Shown here piece after piece: positions 8,546-12,270 of a stretch of 12,270 bases of DNA. Positions within the stretch are counted from its first letter, which is position 1. Each line of letters begins with the position of its first letter. The stretch comes from Bacteroides sp. (lineage in GTDB: Bacteria > Bacteroidota > Bacteroidia > Bacteroidales > Muribaculaceae): positions 71,406 to 83,675 of the forward strand of contig JAAVDV010000011.1 in assembly GCA_014801595.1 (NCBI GenBank), in the 5' to 3' direction. A program made the position numbers and the translations under genes. The notes beneath the pieces were generated by a model. It searched no databases. It worked only from the letters and a program-made list of their open reading frames with translations, and was not told the origin of the DNA.

Positions 8546-8576
8546 CAAAGGTAATGAAAAAACCGAAAACTACAAA
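8546..8576 (-). promoter_or_regulatory. Promoter of the tetR-efflux operon
   Basis: On the minus strand, TTTG (8576-8573), a 19-nt spacer and TACCTTTG (8553-8546) match the Bacteroidetes -33/-7 consensus at every defined position. Transcription would begin near 8540, about 33 nt before the tetR ATG. The -33 element falls in the centre of the 8560-8590 palindrome. Confidence 0.8.
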
Positions 8577-8590
8577 ATAGTTTTCGGTTT
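8560..8590. promoter_or_regulatory. Perfect inverted repeat over the tetR promoter: candidate TetR operator
   Basis: Two 13-bp arms (8560-8572 AAACCGAAAACTA and 8578-8590 TAGTTTTCGGTTT) are exact inverted complements around a 5-nt centre CAAAA. That centre contains the complement of the -33 TTTG, and one arm fills most of the -33/-7 spacer. Binding here would block RNA polymerase, as expected for TetR autorepression. Read on the minus strand, the same hairpin is followed by TTTTTT (8562-8557, partly inside the arm), so it may also work as an intrinsic terminator for the upstream dehydrogenase gene. Both roles are inferred; the palindrome itself is directly visible. Confidence 0.7.
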
Positions 8591-8614
8591 CAGATTGGTT
8601 TTTATGGATTGTCT

Positions 8615-8667
8615 TATGAGATTGACCCGATATCGCCTTTGAACAGGGATGTCGGGTCAATCATATA
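8615..8667. repeat. Second inverted repeat downstream of the threonine dehydrogenase gene
   Basis: GATTGACCCGA (8620-8630) and TCGGGTCAATC (8652-8662) are perfect 11-bp inverted repeats with a 21-nt loop. Beyond one A-A mismatch the pairing extends by four more base pairs (8615-8618 with 8664-8667). It lies 16-20 nt after the dehydrogenase stop. No T-run follows on either strand, so it is not a classical intrinsic terminator. It could stabilise the mRNA 3' end or be a protein-binding site. Confidence 0.6.
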
Positions 8668-8682
8668 GAGGTTTAATCTTAA

Positions 8683-9690
8683 TCAGAAGGCGGGTTCGAG
8701 AGAGGGAGCCTGGTGGTGGATAGCGGCCGGGGCCGGAATCCCGAATTTCTGACGGAGATGAGAGATCATGTCGCGGGTCATCGCGTCAAGATCATACTCC
8801 GGATGCCAATCCCATTCCTCGCGGGCGCAGGTGTCGTCGAGACTGTTGGGCCATGAATCGGCGATTTTCTGGCGCAGCGGATCGAGCTCGTAAGTCATGC
8901 GGAAATCGGGGATATATTCCCGGATTTTATTGTAGATGATTTCCGGGTCGAAGCTCATGGAGGCGATATTGAAAGAATTGCGGTGTTTGAGACGCGCGGG
9001 ATCTGCTTCCATGATTTCGATGGCTGCGCGGAGAGCGTCCGGCATATACATCATATCCATGAACGTTCCGGGTTTGAGGGGGCATTTGAATTCCTCACCC
9101 TTCACGGCTGAATAGTAGATATCGACCGCATAGTCGGTGGTTCCGCCACCGGGAGGAGCTACGTAGCTGATGAGTCCGGGGAAACGTACGGAACGGGTGT
9201 CGACACCGAAACGGCGCGCATAGTAGTCGGAGAGCATCTCGCCGGTCACCTTTGTGACACCGTATATTGTCTGAGGGCGCTGGATAGTGTCCTGGGGAGT
9301 TTTATCGGCGGGGGTGTCGGGGCCGAATGATCCGATGGAACTGGGGGTGAAGAGGGCGCATTTCTTTTCGCGGGAGATCTCAAGGCAGTTGTAGAGACCG
9401 CCGACGCCGATTTTCCAAGCCAGCTGGGGTTTAGCCTCGGCTACGGCGCTGAGAAGGGCCGCGAGGTTGTAGATAGTGTCGACATTATATTTATCCACGG
9501 CTTCGGCGATCTGGGTGGGATTGGTGATGTCGACTTCGGCCGAAGGTCCGCTCTCGAGGAGTTCCCCTTTGGGTTCCGCACCACGGATATAACCGGCCAC
9601 TACGTTGTCGCCGCCATATTCTTTGCGCAGGCGCATTGTGAGCTCGCTGCCGATCTGGCCGGTCGCTCCGATTATGAGGATATTCTTCAT
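8683..9690 (-). CDS. tdh: SDR-type L-threonine 3-dehydrogenase
   Basis: This 335-residue NAD+-dependent enzyme should oxidise L-threonine to 2-amino-3-ketobutyrate, the first step of threonine breakdown to glycine and acetyl-CoA. The Rossmann motif GATGQIG is at residues 8-14. The SDR catalytic residues are S117/S118 in TPSSIG and Y143-x3-K147 in YGVTK. Two signatures separate this short-chain threonine dehydrogenase from ordinary sugar epimerases: PGGGTTDYAVD (180-190) and WPNSLDD followed by W-x-W-x-P-x-Y-D-L (280-301). The first 317 residues match family length. The last 18 are a Pro/Ala-rich tail. The ATG at 9690 is chosen because the Rossmann strand MKNILIIGATG begins there; the frame is open 34 codons further, but that part runs through the promoter. 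The partner kbl is not in this window. The gene appears to be a single-gene unit. Confidence 0.9.
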   Translation of the reverse strand: MKNILIIGATGQIGSELTMRLRKEYGGDNVVAGYIRGAEPKGELLESGPSAEVDITNPTQIAEAVDKYNVDTIYNLAALLSAVAEAKPQLAWKIGVGGLYNCLEISREKKCALFTPSSIGSFGPDTPADKTPQDTIQRPQTIYGVTKVTGEMLSDYYARRFGVDTRSVRFPGLISYVAPPGGGTTDYAVDIYYSAVKGEEFKCPLKPGTFMDMMYMPDALRAAIEIMEADPARLKHRNSFNIASMSFDPEIIYNKIREYIPDFRMTYELDPLRQKIADSWPNSLDDTCAREEWDWHPEYDLDAMTRDMISHLRQKFGIPAPAAIHHQAPSLEPAF

Positions 9691-9762
9691 TTGATGTTTT
9701 TGGTTAGGCAGTATTAGATTAAAGATGCGCGGGGTTGAACGGCATATTGCCAGCGCGCACTG

Positions 9763-9793
9763 CAAAATTAAGGGATTCCCTTCAAACTGCAAA
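9763..9793 (-). promoter_or_regulatory. Promoter of tdh, with a palindrome in the spacer
   Basis: On the minus strand, TTTG (9793-9790), a 19-nt spacer and TAATTTTG (9770-9763) match the Bacteroidetes consensus. The predicted start is near 9757, giving a leader of about 65 nt. The spacer holds a perfect palindrome AAGGGA-T-TCCCTT (9770-9782). The 10-mer ACTGCAAAAT occurs at both 9759-9768 and 9786-9795, over the -7 and -33 elements. Confidence 0.7.
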
Positions 9794-9877
9794 ATAAATC
9801 TGCTATTTTTTTTGAAGAATATGAATAGTGGATAGTCTCTCTGAGTGTGTTTGCTTTTTTAAACGTATTATTGGCGA

Positions 9878-9913
9878 TAATAAAATTCCCTCCGCAAGGG
9901 GATGCGGAGGGAA
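9878..9913 (-). terminator. Strong Rho-independent terminator of the hydrolase gene
   Basis: On the minus strand, a perfect 11-bp GC-rich stem TTCCCTCCGCA / TGCGGAGGGAA (9913-9903 with 9896-9886) has a 6-nt loop. It is followed by TTTTATTATC. It lies 15 nt after the hydrolase stop. There is no T-run on the plus side. Confidence 0.9.
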
Positions 9914-9927
9914 GATGGGGGAAGGAA

Positions 9928-11076
9928 TCAGTGTGTGCGGATAAATTTGAAGATTGAGTCCCGGGCCTGCCTGCCGGCGGGGAGGGGAGAGAGAATCAGG
10001 TCGTGCAACCCGGAGTCGATGACGCAGATTGAAGTGTTGGCCAGGCGTTCGGCGCGGGCGCGAATCATAGCCGGATCGAGCACCGCGTCGCCTGTCTTGA
10101 ACTCCGGCGTATAGTTGCAACCCTCGATTTTGCGGCTGCTTGTCATCACCAGCATCGGGACGGCGATATGCGTGCCGTTTTTGATGACTCCGCTCTGGGC
10201 TTTGTCGATTGATCCGATCCAACCCCATTTAACGGGGGGTGAATAGATCATCTTCCAGTCGGTGTTGTAAGTCCATTCTCCATCGAATTGTTTGAGGAGC
10301 GAGTAGGCGTATCCGTCGCAGTGTCCCTGTTTTATCTCTGCATTCGGGAATATTTTGCCGAGACCGCCGATCATCGGGGCAGCCACGTTGCGCATGAAAG
10401 CGTTGTAGTTCCATTCAAGGAAGGGGGAGTCGGTGACAACACGGTTGACTTTGATGCGCCGCCCTCTGGTGGCGGCATAGTATGCCACGGTCAGTCCTCC
10501 GGTGGAGTGTCCGCCGAGTGTGATGTCGGTCACGCCGTCACGCCGCATCTGGTTGAGTGCGGAGTCTATGTCGACGAAATATTCGCGTTGGTCGCGGACG
10601 TTGAATGGATATTGCCATGGAAGTCGGCTTCTTCCGTATCGCCGGAGATCGACGGCGTAGAAGTTATATCCGGAGTCGACGAACTGGCGTCCCCATTCGG
10701 CCTGGAAGAAATAGTCGTTGAATCCATGAACATAAAGGAACCCCTTTTTTGAGGGCTTATCGGGTCGTAGGCGTATAATCGTGCAGCGTGCCGGGCCGTC
10801 GAACGTCTCGCCGAGATCCACGAAGCGGGATTCATAGCCTTCGAGGATGTCGGGACCCCATGTCCAGTCGTCGGGCATCACTTTATCGCCTTTGAATTTT
10901 TCCTGCCAGTTCCAGGTTTCATAGAAGCGGTCGGCAGGGGAGCTCTGTGGCTGAGTGGTCTCAGCCGGTTGTGGGGCAGAGGATCCGCTCTCCAAATTAT
11001 TGGAGTGAGGAGTGGATGGTGTGAAGGCTGCTCCGAGCAGAGCAATGAAAATTAAGGGGAATAAAGGCTTTTTCAT
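9928..11076 (-). CDS. Exported alpha/beta hydrolase (S33/lysophospholipase-like serine hydrolase)
   Basis: This 382-residue protein starts with a Sec-type signal (MKKPLFPLIFIALLGAAF) and a Ser/Pro/Gln-rich linker to about residue 48, so it is probably periplasmic or surface exposed. Hydrolase landmarks in order are the oxyanion-hole segment LYVHGFND (114-121), the nucleophile elbow GGHSTGG (188-194, S191), the likely acid D330 in TGDAVLD, and the catalytic histidine H358 in GLHDLILS. The G-D-x-V-L-D and HD-x-x-LS pair is typical of serine-aminopeptidase-S33/lysophospholipase-like hydrolases. The substrate is unknown. I chose the ATG at 11076 because the signal peptide begins there; an upstream in-frame TTG at 11121 would add 15 residues that spoil it. 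Just after H358 the chain reads SPLPAGRQAR, which looks like a translated GC-rich repeat inserted in frame. No convincing promoter was found; AACATTTG at 11108-11101 is the best partial -7 match. Confidence 0.88.
   Translation of the reverse strand: MKKPLFPLIFIALLGAAFTPSTPHSNNLESGSSAPQPAETTQPQSSPADRFYETWNWQEKFKGDKVMPDDWTWGPDILEGYESRFVDLGETFDGPARCTIIRLRPDKPSKKGFLYVHGFNDYFFQAEWGRQFVDSGYNFYAVDLRRYGRSRLPWQYPFNVRDQREYFVDIDSALNQMRRDGVTDITLGGHSTGGLTVAYYAATRGRRIKVNRVVTDSPFLEWNYNAFMRNVAAPMIGGLGKIFPNAEIKQGHCDGYAYSLLKQFDGEWTYNTDWKMIYSPPVKWGWIGSIDKAQSGVIKNGTHIAVPMLVMTSSRKIEGCNYTPEFKTGDAVLDPAMIRARAERLANTSICVIDSGLHDLILSPLPAGRQARDSIFKFIRTH
9964..9987 (-). repeat. GC-rich palindromic insert encoding PLPAGRQA inside the hydrolase gene
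   Basis: The plus strand around 9964-9987 reads CCTGCCTGCCGGCGGGGAGG, an imperfect palindrome centred on GCCGGC. It keeps the hydrolase frame open and adds eight residues (364-371) between the HDLILS motif and the C-terminal helix. The peptide LPAGRQA is recognisable as a translation of GCCTGCC/GGCAGGC-type repeats seen in environmental bacterial genomes. That origin is from memory and inferred; the palindrome itself is visible. Confidence 0.4.
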
Positions 11077-11196
11077 GAAATTTAAACACCTTATTTCTCG
11101 CAAATGTTTATTCAACTTCAATGAATCTGCTTACCCCATTCGCTGAGTCGATTCGCCGGAGCAGTTCTGAAGGATGACGGGATAGCTTTGCGGCAA

Positions 11197-11298
11197 TTAT
11201 TTCCGTAGCGTTGCTATCTCATCCTTGGAGAGGCCGGTGGCTTGCTCTATGAAATTATCCGCCATTCCCATCGCGATGAGATTTGTCAATGTCCGGAG
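11197..11298 (-). pseudogene. C-terminal remnant resembling the tail of an Rpn/PD-(D/E)XK transposase-like protein
   Basis: About 33 codons on the minus strand end in LIAMGMADNFIEQATGLSKD and then EIATLRK before a stop. A 'GM...I...TGLS.DEI..L' tail is typical of Rpn-family or PD-(D/E)XK nuclease-type transposase proteins. Upstream, the frame runs directly through the tRNA terminator and into tRNA-His, so that part is not protein coding. No nuclease core is present in any frame. It therefore looks like the decayed 3' end of a gene left next to a tRNA. The family assignment is tentative because so little remains. The adjoining stretch 11077-11196 holds nothing else I can recognise. Confidence 0.4.
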
Positions 11299-11304
11299 CC
11301 GAGG

Positions 11305-11346
11305 AATAAAAAGAGATCCCTCGGAGCCGGGCGGCCCTAAGGGATC
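11305..11346 (-). terminator. Rho-independent terminator of tRNA-His
   Basis: On the minus strand, GATCCCT (11346-11340) pairs perfectly with AGGGATC (11321-11315). The GC-rich interior can pair further, and TCTTTTTATT follows (11314-11305). It lies about 27 nt after the mature tRNA 3' end. Confidence 0.8.
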
Positions 11347-11372
11347 AGGAGTTGGGAGTTGGTTAAGGGGAG

Positions 11373-11447
11373 GGTGAAAGATGGGTCTCGAACCCACGAC
11401 CTACGGAACCACAATCCGTCGCTCTAACCAACTGAGCTACATTCACC
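11373..11447 (-). tRNA. tRNA-His (anticodon GTG)
   Basis: The minus strand folds into a full cloverleaf. The acceptor stem is GUGAAUG / CUUUCAC, with an extra encoded G at position -1 (11447) facing discriminator C73 (11373), the hallmark of tRNA-His. The D arm is GCTC-AGTTGGTTA-GAGC. The anticodon stem ACGGA/TCCGT holds the loop TTGTGGT with anticodon GTG (complement of 11412-11410). The T arm is GTGGG-TTCGAGA-CCCAT. The 3' CCA is not encoded and must be added by the nucleotidyltransferase. The sixth acceptor pair is a U-U mismatch (11441 with 11379). This is the adaptor decoding both histidine codons. Confidence 0.97.
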
Positions 11448-11486
11448 GTTTCAGCTTCTTAAGAGGTTTCCTTCTCAAAAGCGATG

Positions 11487-11518
11487 CAAAGTTACGAACT
11501 TTTTTTTGAATCACCAAA
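11487..11518 (-). promoter_or_regulatory. Promoter of tRNA-His
   Basis: On the minus strand, TTTG (11518-11515), a 20-nt spacer and TAACTTTG (11494-11487) match the Bacteroidetes -33/-7 consensus exactly. The predicted start is near 11480, leaving a 5' leader of about 33 nt for RNase P to remove. Confidence 0.8.
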
Positions 11519-11538
11519 TTTTTCAGTGATTTTTTTTG
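11510..11538 (+). terminator. Weak AT-rich hairpin with a plus-strand T-run
   Basis: AATCAC (11510-11515) and GTGATT (11527-11532) are inverted repeats with an 11-nt loop. Eight Ts follow on the plus strand only (11531-11538). No plus-strand gene feeds into it. It lies between rho and the tRNA promoter and overlaps the -33 element of the latter, so its role as a terminator is doubtful. Confidence 0.3.
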
Positions 11539-11553
11539 AAAAAAGTGAAAATT

Positions 11554-12270
11554 TTATTTGTCCATAGTGACGAGTAGCTCCTCGTTGGTGCGGGTCATCT
11601 CCATGCGTTTCTTCATAAACTCCATGGCTTCCAGGGAGTTCATGTCGGCGAGATAGTTGCGGAGCACCCACATTCGGTTCAACGTCTCCTGGCTCTGGAG
11701 GAGGTCGTCTCTACGAGTGGACGATGCGATTATATCGACTGCGGGGAAGATTCGCTTGTTGGAGAGTTTGCGGTCGAGCTGCAATTCCATGTTGCCTGTG
11801 CCCTTGAATTCCTCGAAAATCACCTCATCCATTTTCGATGAGGTTTCGGTGAGGGCTGTGGCGATGATGGTGAGCGAACCGCCGTTCTCGATATTACGCG
11901 CCGCGCCGAAGAAGCGTTTGGGGCGCTGGAGCGCGTTGGCGTCGACACCGCCGGAGAGAATCTTGCCGGATGCGGGGGAGACGGTATTGTAGGCTCGCGC
12001 GAGACGAGTGATAGAGTCGAGCATTATGACCACGTCATGGCCGCATTCCACAAGGCGTTTGGCCTTTTCAAGGACTATTCCGGCGATTTTGACATGGCGA
12101 TCAGCCGGCTCGTCGAATGTGGAGGCGATAACCTCGGCGTTGACGCTGCGAGCCATATCGGTGACCTCCTCCGGACGCTCGTCAATGAGAAGCATTATAA
12201 TATAAGTCTCGGGGTGATTCTCCGCGATGGCGTTGGCGATATCCTTGAGAAGAATAGTCTTACCCGTCTT
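11554..12270 (-). CDS. rho: Transcription termination factor Rho, C-terminal part (5' end cut by window edge)
   Basis: The last 238 residues of the hexameric RNA-dependent ATPase that ends transcripts are visible; the first codon at the edge is already inside the P-loop (KTGKT). The catalytic glutamate motif IDERPEEV is at fragment residues 29-36. Walker B VVIMLDS is at 80-86. The Q/R-loop region SGKILSGGVDANALQRPKRF is at 101-120. The segment LQLDRKLSNKRIFPAVD (164-179) contains the arginine corresponding to the Rho arginine finger (R167). All the catalytic parts that can be seen look intact. The N-terminal RNA-binding domain lies outside the window. No clear minus-strand intrinsic terminator follows the stop at 11554; the next element is the tRNA-His promoter about 36 nt on. 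Confidence 0.97.
   Translation of the reverse strand, partial: KTGKTILLKDIANAIAENHPETYIIMLLIDERPEEVTDMARSVNAEVIASTFDEPADRHVKIAGIVLEKAKRLVECGHDVVIMLDSITRLARAYNTVSPASGKILSGGVDANALQRPKRFFGAARNIENGGSLTIIATALTETSSKMDEVIFEEFKGTGNMELQLDRKLSNKRIFPAVDIIASSTRRDDLLQSQETLNRMWVLRNYLADMNSLEAMEFMKKRMEMTRTNEELLVTMDK

Noticed and set aside
8615..8667. Hairpin after tdh as a classical Rho-independent terminator
   Set aside because: No T-run follows on either strand and the loop is long. The palindrome at 8560-8590 fits termination better.
9691..9792. Upstream extension of the threonine dehydrogenase by 34 codons
   Set aside because: The extension runs through the tdh promoter and lacks any family similarity. 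The Rossmann strand begins at the ATG at 9690.
9803..10228. Minus-strand frame of 141 codons overlapping the hydrolase 3' end
   Set aside because: It is an alternative frame of the hydrolase gene and its terminator. It shows Arg/Pro-rich shadow composition and no motif.
11299..11397. N-terminal half of the 66-codon frame next to tRNA-His
   Set aside because: It translates the tRNA 3' end and the terminator hairpin. Only the C-terminal third looks like former protein.
1..12270. CRISPR array, prophage, intact IS element or toxin-antitoxin pair
   Set aside because: No regularly spaced repeats, transposase or integrase core, terminal inverted repeats or toxin-like small gene pairs were seen on either strand.

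Overview
The window looks like a stretch of Bacteroidales chromosome, most likely from a gut Muribaculaceae-type genome. The reasons are: several promoters of the Bacteroidetes housekeeping type (TTTG, a 19-20 nt spacer, then TAnnTTTG); no dependence on Shine-Dalgarno sites; a PheS with the Cys4 knuckle I recall from Bacteroidales; an SDR-type L-threonine dehydrogenase; and an efflux operon ending in a small gene of the Porphyromonas PG0541 type. The family-level placement is inference. Every gene I can support lies on the minus strand, so the window reads from right to left.

Reading in the direction of transcription: (1) 12270-11554 is the C-terminal two thirds of transcription terminator Rho, cut by the window edge. 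(2) 11447-11373 is tRNA-His(GTG), with its own promoter and an intrinsic terminator, followed by a short degraded coding remnant. (3) 11076-9928 is an exported alpha/beta hydrolase, closed by a strong terminator. (4) 9690-8683 is an SDR-type L-threonine 3-dehydrogenase. Its promoter carries an operator-like palindrome and a duplicated 10-bp element. (5) 8508-1959 is a five-gene multidrug-efflux operon: TetR-family regulator, TolC-like outer-membrane channel, lipoprotein membrane-fusion subunit, AcrB-like RND pump, and a 97-residue PII-like transporter-associated protein. It ends at an intrinsic terminator. (6) 1775-1 is a tight cluster of pheS, nth (endonuclease III) and the start of a YbaK-type Cys-tRNA(Pro) deacylase, cut by the window edge.

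The most interesting part is the efflux operon and its control region. A perfect 13-bp inverted repeat with a 5-nt centre places the -33 TTTG of the tetR promoter in its centre. That suggests TetR autorepression of the whole pump operon. On the same strand the hairpin is followed by a T-run, so it could also terminate the upstream dehydrogenase transcript. The small last gene is a candidate cytoplasmic regulator or accessory factor of the pump, with no function that I know of. I found no CRISPR array, intact mobile element or prophage. Long plus-strand open frames are antisense shadows of the minus-strand genes.
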